Assembly (NCBI GenBank): GCA_964537035.1 | Contig: CAZIAK010000002.1 | Span: 142,983 to 206,982 of the forward strand | Length of the DNA: 64,000 bases | Direction of reading: 5' to 3' | DNA from: CAZIAK01 sp964537035 | GTDB lineage: Bacteria > Planctomycetota > B15-G4 | Part shown: positions 13,871 through 24,800 of the stretch, in pieces | Numbering within the stretch: position 1 is the stretch's first letter | Layout: each line of letters starts with the position of its first letter | Program-made: the position numbers and the translations under genes | The notes under the pieces: model-generated | The model's input: the letters and a program-made list of their open reading frames with translations, nothing else | The model's database searches: none | What the model was told of the DNA's origin: nothing

Positions 13871-15352
13871 ATGAGCGCCAAGCGCACCCAGAGCGATGGG
13901 CCCCTGGCCCTGCTGGTCGGAGCCATGGTGGTCCTGCTGACCCTCTCCCTGGGGGTGGCGCTGTGGTTGATGGAGGGCGAGGCGCCCGCTGCCCTGCCCG
14001 ACGAGATCGCGCCCGTCGCTGACCCCGAGCCGCAGCCCCCACTTCCCGAGATCGTCGTCGAAGAGCCCGAGCCCCTGCCCGAGCCCGAGGCGCCGGAGCC
14101 TCTGCTGGTGCTCGCCGCCCCGGAGCCCGAGGTGCCCACCCGCACCAGCGAAGGCGAACGCCTCGATCTGGACGCCGAGCTGGAGCGCCTGGGCATCGCC
14201 CAGATCGACCCCGACGCCCGAGCCATCGTGACCGGGCTGGTGGTCGACGGCATGGAGCAGGCCCTGCCCCAAACCCTGGTGACCCTCTTCAATCAGCGGG
14301 GGGAGCACATCACCGCCGACTTCAGCGACGAGGCCGGGCAGTTTCGGTTCGAATCGAGGGTGCCCTTGCTGGCGGGCTGGTCTGTCTCGACCACCGCCGA
14401 CCCCGCCATGGCCATGGGCGAGCAGGAGGCCTCGGCTCCTGCGGCCTATATTCACCCGGACGACCTGCGTCCCGGCGAGGAGCCCGTGCAGCTGACCCTG
14501 ATGGTCGCCGCCGCTCCACGCCTCGAAGGCCTGGTCACCGACGGCAGCACCGGGGCGCCAGCGGGCTTCGCCATGGTCGAGGTGCTCAGCCGCTCCAGCG
14601 CCTGGCAGGCCACGAGCCAGATCGCTTTCGTCGAGGCCGATGGCTCGTTCTCCGTGGCCCTGAGCCAGATGCCGTCCAGCGGGCTGCTGCTGCGGGCCAG
14701 CGATGCCACCGGCCGCCAGATCATCGTGGGGCCCCTGAACCTGTCCCCCGGCGAGGTGCGCTGGGTCGAGCTGGCCCTGGAGGCCCCGGTCACGCTGTCT
14801 GGCCAGGTGTTCGACAAGCTCACCGGCGAAGCCCTGGGAGGAGCGCGGGTGACCGCCCTGCCCAGCCACCCGCTCATTGACCGAGAGCTGCAGCAGACCG
14901 TCTGTGACGGCGAGGGGCGCTTCACCTTGAGCGCGCTGACGCCGTCGACGGAGCGGCAGCGCCTGCACGTGGTGGCCGACGGACACGCCGCCGAGCTGGT
15001 CCTGGTCAGCGGCCGCACAGACGACCTGGTCATTCGCCTGGGATCGCCCGTGGTGCTCAGCGGGACCGTGCACGACGGCGTCTCCGGCCTGCCCGTGCGC
15101 TTCGCAGCCCTGAGCTGCGTGCTGCCCTCCATGGAGGCCGCTGGCCCCGCCTGGACGGACATCACCCTCTGCGATGAGCAGGGCCGCTTCGAGCTGCCCC
15201 TGGCCATGGTCCCGCCCAGTGCGGCCATGGTTCTCGTTGAGAGCCCGGGGCACGTGCTCAGTCGCCGCGCCCTGGCAGACATGGTCCCCGTTCATCTGGG
15301 CAGCAAGGCCTACACTCTGCGCATCGACGTCGACCGCATCCACGCCCGCTGA
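13871..15352 (+). CDS. Membrane-anchored carboxypeptidase-regulatory-domain protein
   Basis: 493 residues. One N-terminal transmembrane segment (LLVGAMVVLLTLSLGVALWLM) is followed by a long Pro/Glu-rich stalk, then at least four beta-sandwich repeats of the carboxypeptidase-regulatory (CNA-B-like) type. Each begins with a V-x-G-x-V-x-D strand and a GRF/GSF turn, for example VTGLVVDGM, LEGLVTDGSTGAP, LSGQVFDKLTGEALGGARV and LSGTVHDGVSGLPV. It is probably a periplasmic or surface scaffold with no enzymatic residues seen. ATG 13871 is chosen because of GGAG five bases upstream. Confidence 0.75.
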   Translation: MSAKRTQSDGPLALLVGAMVVLLTLSLGVALWLMEGEAPAALPDEIAPVADPEPQPPLPEIVVEEPEPLPEPEAPEPLLVLAAPEPEVPTRTSEGERLDLDAELERLGIAQIDPDARAIVTGLVVDGMEQALPQTLVTLFNQRGEHITADFSDEAGQFRFESRVPLLAGWSVSTTADPAMAMGEQEASAPAAYIHPDDLRPGEEPVQLTLMVAAAPRLEGLVTDGSTGAPAGFAMVEVLSRSSAWQATSQIAFVEADGSFSVALSQMPSSGLLLRASDATGRQIIVGPLNLSPGEVRWVELALEAPVTLSGQVFDKLTGEALGGARVTALPSHPLIDRELQQTVCDGEGRFTLSALTPSTERQRLHVVADGHAAELVLVSGRTDDLVIRLGSPVVLSGTVHDGVSGLPVRFAALSCVLPSMEAAGPAWTDITLCDEQGRFELPLAMVPPSAAMVLVESPGHVLSRRALADMVPVHLGSKAYTLRIDVDRIHAR

Positions 15353-15466
15353 CCGCACCGCCGACTGTCCCCAGCCCCAACCCTCGCAGCACCCCGCCGC
15401 TCCGGCCTCCCGCAGCCCTGACCCTCGCGGCCCCGCCCCAACGCCTCCCAAAGAGCAGCCCCCGAG

Positions 15467-17929
15467 ATGATGCGCCTTTCTCGCCTGTTGACCCTGGCCG
15501 TCACGGCTCTGTTGACGGCCTGCGCCGCCGCGCCCACCCGGCCCTTCGCCCCCGTGGCTGCCCGGGCCCAGACCGTCGACGTGCTGCACTACGACATCGC
15601 CCTGACCATCGATCACCAGGCGGGCTACGTGAGCGGCAGCGTGGACGTGTTCTTTGCGGCTCTCGACGAAGCGGTGCACGAGCTGGTCCTCGACGCGGTC
15701 GACCTGAACATCGAGCGAGTGCTCGACGAGCACGGGCAGAAGACGCGCTTTGCCACGGGCCCTGACACGTTGACCATCTCGCTGCCCCAGGTCTTGCAGC
15801 CCGGGCAGAGCACAAACGTGCACATCGATTACGACGGGTTCCCCCAGCGAGGTCTCTACTTCGTGGCCCCTACAGGGCGTGACCCTGAGCGCCCGTGGCA
15901 CATCTGGAGCCAAGGGCAGAGCCATGACACCCGGCACTGGCTGCCCGTCTGGGAACAACTCACCGATCGGGCCACCCACACCCTGGCGCTCACCGTCGAC
16001 GATCAGTTCATGACCCTGGCCGCGGGCGAGCTGGTGGGTTCGGCCCGCTGGCCCGGGCGCAGGACGCGCACGGACAGCTGGTCCATGACCACGCCCCACC
16101 CGGCGTATCTGATCACCCTGGTGGTAGGCGAGTTGGCGGTCGGCGAGCTGCCTCGGGACGAGCTGAGCGACGAGGCGATCCCCCTGCCTCTCGTGGCGCG
16201 CGAACGTGACCTGGAGGCCGCGGCCTTTGCGACCCGCTACACCGCCGACATGCTCTCGTTCATGAACGACTTCACCGGCCTCGACTACCCCTACGTGAAG
16301 TACGCCCAGACGTTCGTGGACGAGTTCTCCGCCGGGGGCATGGAGAACATCTCGGCGACGACTCTCTACGACGAAGGCCTGCACGCCCCCGCCGATGAAC
16401 CCCAGCTGGACATCAGTGGCCTGGTGGCCCACGAGCTGGCCCACCAGTGGTTCGGCGATCTGCTCAGCTGCAACGACTGGGCCCACCTTTGGATCAACGA
16501 AGGCTGGGCAGACTACGTCGAGCTGCTCTACCACGGCAGCCTCCACGGCACGGAGTCCATGGGCGCCCGGGCCCTGGCCTACCAGCGCGCGGGCTGCCAG
16601 GCCGAACTCGACGCTTCCCGCCCCGTGATCTGGCACGGCTACAGCGACCCGGACGAGTGCTTCGAGGACCACAACTACAACGGCGCCGCGGCACGCATCC
16701 GCTTGCTCGCCGACCAGCTGGGGCCTGATGTGTTCAGCGAGTGCGTACACGCCTGGGTCGCCTGGGCCGCCGGTCGACAGGTGGACACGGACGACCTGCA
16801 GCGCGTGTTCAGCGAGACGTCCGGCCAAGACCTGGGCCGTTTCTTCGACGAGTGGTTTCGCGGCCCGGGATACCCGCGCTTCGAGGTGCGCGTCGAGCAC
16901 GGCGACGTGCTCGTCGCTCGACAGGTGCAAGGCGTTCACGGGTGGCCCGAGGTTTTTCATGTGACCCTCGAGGCCCGCTGGTCCCGGGGCGGCGTGGAGC
17001 ACAGCGCGCGGTTTGCCTGTGACAGCGTGGAGACACGGGTAGAACTTGCAGGCGCTGGTTCCCTCGACTGGGTCGGTTTCGACTCCGCCCACGTGTTGCC
17101 GGGCACGGTCGAGGTGACCCAGACCCAGGACGCCTGGGCTGCCCAGCTGAGCGGCGCGCAAGACGGCGTGATTCGGCTGCTCGCGGCGCAGTGGTTCGAC
17201 TTTCATCCCTGGGTGTCGTTCGAGCAAACGCACGGCGAGTACGGCCCCAGCGAGCTGGCCGCGCTGAGCTCTGCGGCACGCGACGACACGCTCGTGGATG
17301 TACGGCTCGCGGCGCTCTCGGCGATCAGCTTCGAGGGCGGCGAGCAGGTGCAGCGGCTTGTGGCTGAGCTGGCCGAGGATGGGGACGCCCGGGTGCGGGA
17401 GCTGGCCATGAGCGCCCTGGCGAGGCATGTCCCCCGGGCCCCAGAGCTTCACGCCCTGTTGCGCGCGGGCCTGAACGATGAGAGTTCCGCAGTGGCGGTG
17501 GCTGCGGCGACCGCCCTGGCCGAGATCGAAGAACCCGGCCTGCTGGCCACCCTGCGGCGCTTGATCAACGACCGGGACGCGGTACGCCTGGACCGCGACC
17601 TCGTAGAACTCGCCGCTGCCTTGGACGACCCTGCACGCATCCCCTTCTTGATCGGCGTGGCGCGGCAACACCCCGAGCGTTGGGTGCGCACGGCGGCCGT
17701 CGAGGGGCTGGGCAACGTGACGGGCCCCCAGCGCGAGGCAGCCTTCCGCCAGCTGTGCACCTCGCTCCACGATGAGAGCTACGACGTGCGTGCCACAGCC
17801 GCCGCGGCCCTCGGCGACAGCGACGACGCTCGTGCGGAGACACAGCTCCGTGCGCGCTGGGACCTGGAGACCGACCCCGTCGTCCTCTCCGCCCTCGAAG
17901 ACGCCTTGGGGGCCATGGCCGAGGGTTGA
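15467..17929 (+). CDS. M1 family aminopeptidase lipoprotein with C-terminal HEAT-like repeats
   Basis: 820 residues. The signal ends LLTAC, a lipobox, so the enzyme is probably membrane-anchored outside the cytoplasm. M1 hallmarks are GGMEN (290-294, the GAMEN substrate loop with Ala replaced by Gly) and HELAH (322-326) with the third zinc ligand in NEGWADY (Glu345). The N-terminal beta domain and catalytic domain are followed by a beta segment. From about residue 580 to the end, repeated helical pairs (VRLAALSAI, VRELAMSALARHV, VAVAAATALAEIEE, VRTAAVEGLGNV, VRATAAAALGDS) are HEAT-like. It releases N-terminal residues from peptides. The next gene begins 22 bp downstream. Confidence 0.9.
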   Translation: MMRLSRLLTLAVTALLTACAAAPTRPFAPVAARAQTVDVLHYDIALTIDHQAGYVSGSVDVFFAALDEAVHELVLDAVDLNIERVLDEHGQKTRFATGPDTLTISLPQVLQPGQSTNVHIDYDGFPQRGLYFVAPTGRDPERPWHIWSQGQSHDTRHWLPVWEQLTDRATHTLALTVDDQFMTLAAGELVGSARWPGRRTRTDSWSMTTPHPAYLITLVVGELAVGELPRDELSDEAIPLPLVARERDLEAAAFATRYTADMLSFMNDFTGLDYPYVKYAQTFVDEFSAGGMENISATTLYDEGLHAPADEPQLDISGLVAHELAHQWFGDLLSCNDWAHLWINEGWADYVELLYHGSLHGTESMGARALAYQRAGCQAELDASRPVIWHGYSDPDECFEDHNYNGAAARIRLLADQLGPDVFSECVHAWVAWAAGRQVDTDDLQRVFSETSGQDLGRFFDEWFRGPGYPRFEVRVEHGDVLVARQVQGVHGWPEVFHVTLEARWSRGGVEHSARFACDSVETRVELAGAGSLDWVGFDSAHVLPGTVEVTQTQDAWAAQLSGAQDGVIRLLAAQWFDFHPWVSFEQTHGEYGPSELAALSSAARDDTLVDVRLAALSAISFEGGEQVQRLVAELAEDGDARVRELAMSALARHVPRAPELHALLRAGLNDESSAVAVAAATALAEIEEPGLLATLRRLINDRDAVRLDRDLVELAAALDDPARIPFLIGVARQHPERWVRTAAVEGLGNVTGPQREAAFRQLCTSLHDESYDVRATAAAALGDSDDARAETQLRARWDLETDPVVLSALEDALGAMAEG

Positions 17930-17951
17930 GTAGGCTCCCGGCACGCAGACC

Positions 17952-18875
17952 ATGACGACCACGTTGGACAGCCTGTTTCCTGGACAAGACCCGGTGCTCC
18001 TCGACGGCGCCATGGGCACCGCCCTGTTCAGCCGGGGCTGGGAGCCCGAGCGCCCCACGGCCCTGGCGAATCTCCAGGCCGCGCAGGATGTGCTGGCCAT
18101 TCATCGCGAGCATCGCGGGGCGGGTGCACAGATCCTGACCACCAATACGTTCGCCGCGCTGTCGGTGGATGAAGGGCAGCGCGACGGCGCGGTCCGCGCC
18201 GCTGTGGAGCTGGCCCGCGAAGCCGCGAACGCTCCCGTGACACCGTCGCCATGCACGACACCGGCGGGCGCGACACCTCTGCAAGTGAGAGCAGACTCGA
18301 CGGGAGCCGCGCTGCCGACCACCGCGCAAGACCCTGCACTCGTCGCCGGTTGCCTCACCCTCTACGGCATCGACGATGACGACCCCCGACTCGCGCAGAC
18401 GGTCGAGCTGCTCGTGGCACAGGGCGTCGACCTGCTCGTCTTCGAATCCTGCCACACCGTCCACGCCGCTAGCACCGCGCTGCGACTCAAGGCCACCGTC
18501 GCGGCCCACCTGCCCATGGTCATCTGCGCCAGCTCCACCGACGGCAGCGCGCCAGACCAACAGCGCGTGGCGGACATCCTCACCGCGATTCGAGACGACG
18601 ATTCACCCGGCGTCGAAGCCGGATTGAACTGCTGCCGCGGCCCGGAGGACACCCTGGTCCTGTCGCTCAGCACCAGGCCGCCCGTACGCTGGGTCAAACC
18701 CTCCACGGGTCTGCCAGCCCAACCCGCAGACAGCCAGGCCATGGCCGCCTTCGCCAGGGCCGCGCGGCTCAGAGGGGCCCGCTTCCTCGGCGCCTGCTGC
18801 GGCTCGGACCCCGCCATCTTGAGCGCCATGGCCCACGCACTCCTCCCCACCAGCCAGCAGAAGAGCAGCCCATGA
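17952..18875 (+). CDS. Homocysteine S-methyltransferase family protein
   Basis: 307 residues, usual length for the single-domain family. LLDGAMGTALFSRG is the N-terminal barrel strand, ILTTNTFAA follows, and the zinc cysteines are in GLNCC and GACCGS near the C-terminus. The family transfers methyl groups from S-methylmethionine, SAM or methylcobalamin to homocysteine or related thiols or selenols. No B12 or folate domain is attached. The stop overlaps the next start by 4 bp (ATGA), so the two are coupled. In view of the selenoprotein in this window, a selenohomocysteine substrate is possible but unsupported. Confidence 0.82.
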   Translation: MTTTLDSLFPGQDPVLLDGAMGTALFSRGWEPERPTALANLQAAQDVLAIHREHRGAGAQILTTNTFAALSVDEGQRDGAVRAAVELAREAANAPVTPSPCTTPAGATPLQVRADSTGAALPTTAQDPALVAGCLTLYGIDDDDPRLAQTVELLVAQGVDLLVFESCHTVHAASTALRLKATVAAHLPMVICASSTDGSAPDQQRVADILTAIRDDDSPGVEAGLNCCRGPEDTLVLSLSTRPPVRWVKPSTGLPAQPADSQAMAAFARAARLRGARFLGACCGSDPAILSAMAHALLPTSQQKSSP

Positions 18876-19696
18876 AAGTCTCCCGAAAGCCCCATGTGGT
18901 CAGCCCCTGGCGGCGCGTGCGACTGTGGATCCTGCCTGCACTGGCCATCATCGTGGTGGTGCAGATGTATGAGCCGGGTTTCGATCGTTCGGCCATGACC
19001 GAGGCCCTGAGCGAGGGCCGCCCCGACGAGGCCCTTGAGCTGCTCGCCCAGGCCACGCGCCGTAATGTGCTGCCCGAACTGGCCGGCGTGAACTGGTGGC
19101 CCGCCGAGGTGCGCGCCCAACGGCTGAAGCTGCTCGCTTCCGATCTGGACGCATCGGCCGAAGACCCGAACAGCCCCACCATTGTCTCGCCCAGAGGCAA
19201 GCACCGCGCCGCCCCCACAGAGTTCACCCTGAACCGCGCGGCACCTCGCGCGCTCCAGCTGCAGCTGCACCACCGTGAACTGAGCCTACAGGCGGCCGTC
19301 CGTGACTGGCCTGCCGGGCAGGACGCGCTGCCGATCGAAGCCACGTTGTTGCCTGCCAGCACCTACGACGTGGTGCTCAGCGAGGTCGACCCAGACTCCA
19401 GCGACGGCGCCGGGGCCATGGTCTGCCTGACCGACTTCACCGTGCTCTCAGACCCCGAGGCCCATGACGTGGGCATCCTGATGAAGACCGCCTGGGAGAT
19501 GGCGCCGGACGAAGGCTCCGCCGAGCTGCTGGCCAGCCTGGTGGCCATGCACTTCGGGCTGCACGACGAAGCGGGACAGCGGCTGGCCAAGCTGGCAGAG
19601 CATGCTGGCTACGAGCAGGTGGTGCGGGAGCTGCGGGCCATCGCGTTGGCTCGGCTTGACCTGGACCACAGCGCGGTGGCCATGCTGGAAGAGTGA
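18872..19696 (+). CDS. Membrane-anchored protein of unknown function
   Basis: 274 residues. A positively charged N-terminus precedes one transmembrane segment (LWILPALAIIVVV), so the rest is probably periplasmic. It has an alpha-helical TPR-like start (EALSEGRPDEALELLAQATRR) and end (LLASLVAMHFGLHDEAGQRLAKLAEHAGYEQVVRELRAIAL), with a beta-rich middle around TYDVVLSEVDPDSSDGAGAMVCL. No named family is recognised. Its ATG overlaps the homocysteine methyltransferase stop (ATGA), but the connection between the two is unclear. Confidence 0.65.
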   Translation: MKVSRKPHVVSPWRRVRLWILPALAIIVVVQMYEPGFDRSAMTEALSEGRPDEALELLAQATRRNVLPELAGVNWWPAEVRAQRLKLLASDLDASAEDPNSPTIVSPRGKHRAAPTEFTLNRAAPRALQLQLHHRELSLQAAVRDWPAGQDALPIEATLLPASTYDVVLSEVDPDSSDGAGAMVCLTDFTVLSDPEAHDVGILMKTAWEMAPDEGSAELLASLVAMHFGLHDEAGQRLAKLAEHAGYEQVVRELRAIALARLDLDHSAVAMLEE

Positions 19697-19916
19697 ACCT
19701 CCGCTGGCCACCTTTGGCGACACCGGCATGCAGACCAGAGTCCGACGTCAATGCACTCTGCGTGTTCACCCTGCCGAGCAAGCCCGACAGCGATCTTCAG
19801 CCAATGATGTGGCCGCCAGGCCGCCTCACCTCCACCACGGAAACGAGCCCCCCACCTTGTCCTTGAGGCTGCCAGACCACGCTGAACCGGGGCCCGTGTC
19901 CCGTGCTCAGCCCTCC

Positions 19917-21737
19917 TTATGGAGTCGTCCCCTGGATCGCGTTGCTCGCCGAGAAACCGAAGGGGCCGCCGGGGTCACTCACCCAGTACTGCAGGTAGAG
20001 TTCGGAGCCCGCAGGGACCCCCACCGGCCATGTCGCCGCGAGCCCATGCTGGCCCGTGGCGTCCGTGGCAACCGCCAGGACGCTGCCCGGAGGGCTGGGG
20101 TTGGGGACCAAGGTGCCACCGTGGAAGGGTGCGAAGTTCAGAGCGGAGACACCGACGATGAGAAAGGCCGCGGCGTTCTCGAGGGCATTGGAGAGCCCCA
20201 CCTGGACGGTGGTGTTGGCTTCAAGGGATCCGGTGCCGATCAGCATCGGCTCGCCGTACGTTCCTCCCAGGGCCAGGCCAAGATCCGTCCAAGCAGCGGG
20301 CTCGTCGGTCGTGATGTCCACCGCGTACAGATAGCCCTCGTTGCCACTACTCGTGAATCGGGTGGAGACATATCCGGTCGACGCGTCCGCTGAGTAGCTT
20401 GGAGCGCTCCACCAAGCCAGCTGGTTCAAGCCGACCTCCGGCTGGAAATCCTGCTGCCAGAGCAACGCGCCGTCCTGGGTGCTGAAGCCGCGGATGAAGC
20501 TCGACGAGCCGAATCCGGGCGAGCCCCCGTCGATCAACACAGCGTTGTCCGGCGTCACGCTCAGGATGCCAATGAAGCCCGGGATCTCGTCCTCAATCGA
20601 CCAGCGTGTGCTGCCGTCCGGATTGGCCGCCCACAGGTCGCCGCTCAGCCATGTGCCTGAATAAATGCCGCCGTCGGGCCCCACGGTCGGCGGCACGATG
20701 ACACCACCAAGGGGGGCTGGCTGAATCTTCCAAACGATGTCACCGTCCGGCGAAAGGGTCTGGACACCGTTCATGCCCCAGCTGAGGACGAGCCGGCCCT
20801 GCGGATCAAGCTCGGGCACCGAACCGATGGCCAAGCCAAGCTGGAACCCACTCCAGAGCTGGTCGCCCGAGTAGTCGTACACCGTGAGGCTCGGGCCCGC
20901 CCCCGCGTCCGAGGAGTAGGCCGCGTAGAACCGATCGGGCCCGAAGGAGAGACTGGCCTTGCTGGAGACGGTGCTCCAGGGAGCGAAGCTCGTCCAGAGC
21001 AGCTGACCATCCGGATTGAGGGCGAAGGCTCCATTCCCGCTCACGATCATGTTGTCGACGCCATAGATGTTCCCGTCAGGACCTACGCCCGGGCCGCACA
21101 GAATTTCGCCGGGAGCAAACGGCAGCACGGCCTGCCACTTCACGGTGCCGTCGGGATTCACGGCGAAGACATCCGACGCTCCCGTGTAAAGGGTTCCATC
21201 TGCGCCGAAGGTGATCGGGCGCCCCCCTCCGACACCCGGCAGCACCCATTTCAAGGCGCCGTCGGGAGCCAAGGCATAGAGGCGCTTGTCATCGGTTGCA
21301 TAGATCGTGCCGTCCTGACCAACACCCGTAAACGAGCCGGGGATGTCGGAATCGAACTGGAATCGCCAGCGGAAACGCCCGTCGGGTTGCCGCAAGTTGA
21401 CGAGCAGGAAGACAGTGTTGCTGATGCCTGAGTCCGTCATCACCAGCACCGTCACGAGGCCCGGGCCAGCGGACTCCGGGACGTAGGCGTGGAGCTCCGT
21501 GTCTGACCAGGTGGTCGCGATACAAGGCGCGCCATCCACGAGCACCTGCCCGTTCCCCTGCGTTGCTCCAAAACCGACACCCGTCAGCTCCAGACGGCCG
21601 CTCCGTGAGAGCGAGCCAGAAGAGATGCTGTTGATCTGCGGTGCTTGTGCGGCAGCAGCAGCGGGAAGGAAGACCAGCAGCGCAAGACAGGCTGAGGCCA
21701 AGAGCTTCGAAGCACGACGCGGGGTGGTGTTCGTCAT
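19917..21737 (-). CDS. Secreted IPT/TIG and PQQ-propeller-like protein with shared C-terminal module
   Basis: 606 residues. A signal peptide (ACLALLVFLPAAAAAQA) is followed by an IPT/TIG-like domain (INSISSGSLSRSGRLELTGVGFGATQG). Repeated beta-propeller blades follow, each with G-DGTIY/TLY and AVNPDGTVKW or ALNPDGQLLW, the pattern of PQQ-like/quinoprotein propellers without obvious catalytic residues. The last ~125 residues, starting WTDLG and ending SNAIQGTTP, form a module also found at the ends of the proteins at 21810 and 43927. ATG 21737 is supported by GGGAG four to five bases upstream. Likely surface or extracellular; no enzymatic role is visible. Confidence 0.75.
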   Translation of the reverse strand: MTNTTPRRASKLLASACLALLVFLPAAAAAQAPQINSISSGSLSRSGRLELTGVGFGATQGNGQVLVDGAPCIATTWSDTELHAYVPESAGPGLVTVLVMTDSGISNTVFLLVNLRQPDGRFRWRFQFDSDIPGSFTGVGQDGTIYATDDKRLYALAPDGALKWVLPGVGGGRPITFGADGTLYTGASDVFAVNPDGTVKWQAVLPFAPGEILCGPGVGPDGNIYGVDNMIVSGNGAFALNPDGQLLWTSFAPWSTVSSKASLSFGPDRFYAAYSSDAGAGPSLTVYDYSGDQLWSGFQLGLAIGSVPELDPQGRLVLSWGMNGVQTLSPDGDIVWKIQPAPLGGVIVPPTVGPDGGIYSGTWLSGDLWAANPDGSTRWSIEDEIPGFIGILSVTPDNAVLIDGGSPGFGSSSFIRGFSTQDGALLWQQDFQPEVGLNQLAWWSAPSYSADASTGYVSTRFTSSGNEGYLYAVDITTDEPAAWTDLGLALGGTYGEPMLIGTGSLEANTTVQVGLSNALENAAAFLIVGVSALNFAPFHGGTLVPNPSPPGSVLAVATDATGQHGLAATWPVGVPAGSELYLQYWVSDPGGPFGFSASNAIQGTTP

Positions 21738-21809
21738 AAAGCTCCCTGGGAACTGGGGTGGTGTGTGTCTGAAATCATTCTGAGGGGGTGAAACCAAGGG
21801 GAACCAAGC

Positions 21810-24800
21810 TCAGGGCGTCGTGGCGCGTATGCCGTTGGAGAGCGAGAGTCCACCGGGGACAGAAGGGTCCTGAACAACGAACTGGAACCAGGCCTGGGTT
21901 CCCGTCGGCAGCCCGCTGGGCCAGTTCGCCTCAAGGTGCAAGCTGCCCGCCGGGTCGGCGAACGTCAGGATCTGGCTCGAGAAGGGCACCGCGTAGATGG
22001 TGCCTCCGAAGTAGCTCACGGGCGTCGAGGTGAGTGACAGCCAGAACAGCATGAGACCGTTGGCCGGCGCCTTGGTCAGGTCGAGGGCAGCCACTGAACC
22101 GGCGACGAGCGTCCCGCTGCCCACGAGCGTAGGCTGTCCGTTGGCGCCCGGTATCCCACCTCCGAGGTCTGTCCAAGGGTTGGCAGCCTCGCCGATGCTG
22201 AAGCTGACGTCCGCCCCGTCGGAGCTGCTCTGGAAACGCTGGTCGAACGCGATCACCCGCACCCGCGTGTCGAAGATGCCAGCCGACGGAGGCAACGTCC
22301 ATGTAAAGGACGTCGTGCTGGCTGGCAGGTCCTCAGCGAGCACATGCCAGGTATGACCGGCATCGTAGCTGGCCTGGATCGCGAACCCGCGCAAGCCGAG
22401 GTCGTCACTCGCCGTCCAGCTGATGGGCACATCCGTGCCCCCGCCGAAGAGCTGCCCCGACTGAGGTGTCAGCATGGCGACCTGGGGTGCTGCATCGCCG
22501 ACGCGAATGTCGGGCCGAATGGTGAAGGGATCCGAGTAGAACACCTTGTTGCGATTGGATGTGCTTTGCACAACGATCTGCACTCGAGCCGTGTCGGTGC
22601 TCACGAAGGGGATCCCCATGGCGGTCCCCGACCCCAGGCAGGACGAGAAGGTGCTCCCCATCGGCACCCGCACATCGTCTGCGTCGAGCACCAGCGACAC
22701 GTCAAAGGAGCCCAGAGGGCCGGTCAGGCCAGTCGCATCCCAGCACAGGCCCCCGGCGGGGACACCCGCCGTGAACGGGCCAGCGAGATCGGACAGGATG
22801 TTCAGCGTGCCCCCAACCTCGCCCGACGGAATCAGCGGGTCGTGAGCATCCCAACCCTCCTGCCCCAGGGTGTCGACAGCCACCACCCGGATGCGAGGGA
22901 GCTTGCCGTTGACCGCGAACCCGATATCAGGCACCACCCATTCGTAAGCCTGCTGGGTACCCGGCAGTTCAGCGACCACCTCGATGACTCCGGGGGTGAG
23001 CGGTCGCTCGAACTCTATGCGATGACTCACGACGGCGTCGTCGTCGCTAGAGGCCCAGGTGAGGATGACGGTCGAGTCCGGTTCGAACACACTGGAAGGC
23101 CTGTTGAGCATCACCCGCGGCGGGTTGTCCGTGGCCACGGGCGGCGTCGTCAGGAAGGGCACCGTGGTCACTCCGGCGGTGGCGCTGTCGCCCTGGCCAC
23201 CGGGATTGTCGGGAGCATTGGCGCCGCTCGGATGGTTCCACCAGTTGTTGGGCGCATCCATGAGCTGCGACTGCCACTGCACGCCGATACCATTGCCCTC
23301 GAAGCTGTTGGCCCCGGTGGCGCCGTCCAGGGCGCCGGGGAGGTTGTTGCTCCAGACACCGACACCGTTGTTGATGAAGCGCGTCTTGCGCACGAAGACA
23401 TCGTTCTGCGAGCCGAATCCACAGTTGCGGATGATGCTGTTGTCGATGAAGCCCGGGAACGTAATGGAGTTGAAGCGGGCACCGATGTCCCCTCCATCAA
23501 TGATGCAGTTCTCGAAGCGATGGAACTTCTGGAGACCCTGCCAGGAAACGGCCGGATCGAGTCGCTCGAACACCACGGGATCAGCCGGTGTACCCCGCGC
23601 CTTGACGAAGTCGTTGGCACCCCAGAACTGCGCCGCAGGTCCAAGCAAGACACGCACTCCCGGCAGGATGTCGAGACGGCCGGCGCTGTAGAAGCTCTTG
23701 ATGGCGTAGGGAACGCCGGTGTCGGCCCAGGTCCGGGCGCTCACCTCTCCGCCTATGTCACTGTTGAAGCCGGGATCGGCGAGGATGTAGTTGTTCAGGT
23801 TGCCCGTGGTCGGCAGCGAGCTTCCAGGGAGGAAGCCGCCGCCCTGGGCCGGATAGCGGTTGCCCGTGAGGACCACATTCGGCCCCACGTGCACATCGAC
23901 GTCGGTGAGATTCAGGCCGGCCCCAGCGCTGTTCGTGACGGTGATGTCGTCCAGCCACAAGGGCTGCAAGAAGGTCTGCAAGTTGAACCCATCCTGGGGT
24001 GAGAGATCGATGGTCACGTTCTCAAGGAAGGGGACGGCGATGCCGCCGAGGTTGACGTAGGTGTTTCGAAAGGTGGTGTTGGTCAGGCGCAGCGCGCAGC
24101 TGCCAATCCACATGAGCGCGTCGTCAAAGCTGCATTGATCGATGTCGAGGAAGGCCGGCTGAGTGGTCGAGCCTCCCGTCCAGAGCGCTCCGCCAGCGAC
24201 CACGGAGACCCGCCGGAACGAGATCGAGCCCTCGTTGAGAACGTGGACAGCGAGACCCACGATCGCTTCATCCAGGTCGAGATCGCCAAAGACCTCGATG
24301 CGATCGAATCCTTGCAGCGTGACGGGTTGCGTCGGCGTCCCCATGCCAAGCAGGCTGCCGTTGACGGTCAGCTTCGCCGTGAGCGCCAGGTCTACCACCA
24401 CCCCGGGATCGACGATGACCGTGCCTCCTTGGACGATCGTTGTGAGGTCCGTGAGCTCGATCGGACTCATGGCCGTGGTCCAGTGCACCGTCTGGCCCGG
24501 CCCGGGAAGCGGCGGGCCGGCCGGCAGCTCGCCGACGCTCAGGTTGTCGATCTGGAAGCCACCGAAGAAGTCCTGCTGGCTCTCTGCAGGCGGGATGTAG
24601 ATGCGCAGCGCGAGTCGCCCGCTCCCTGGCACCGTCGTCCGGACCTCCGACCAGATGTGGGTCTCCGGATCGGGCAGATCAGCCAAGAGCGTGGTGAAGT
24701 CACCCACGTCGTCGGCATCAGCTCCTGTGTCTGTCCCTCCAGACGGGGAGTAGCGGATCTCGAGGTGTTCCGAGAAAGGTGGCGACAGGATCCCCGGAAT

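Noticed and set aside
13844..18100. A 1418-codon open frame on the minus strand opposite two plus-strand genes
   Set aside because: It mirrors the codon bias of the M1 peptidase and beta-repeat genes, has no recognisable domain, and runs through both genes and their gap. It is a high-GC antisense artefact.
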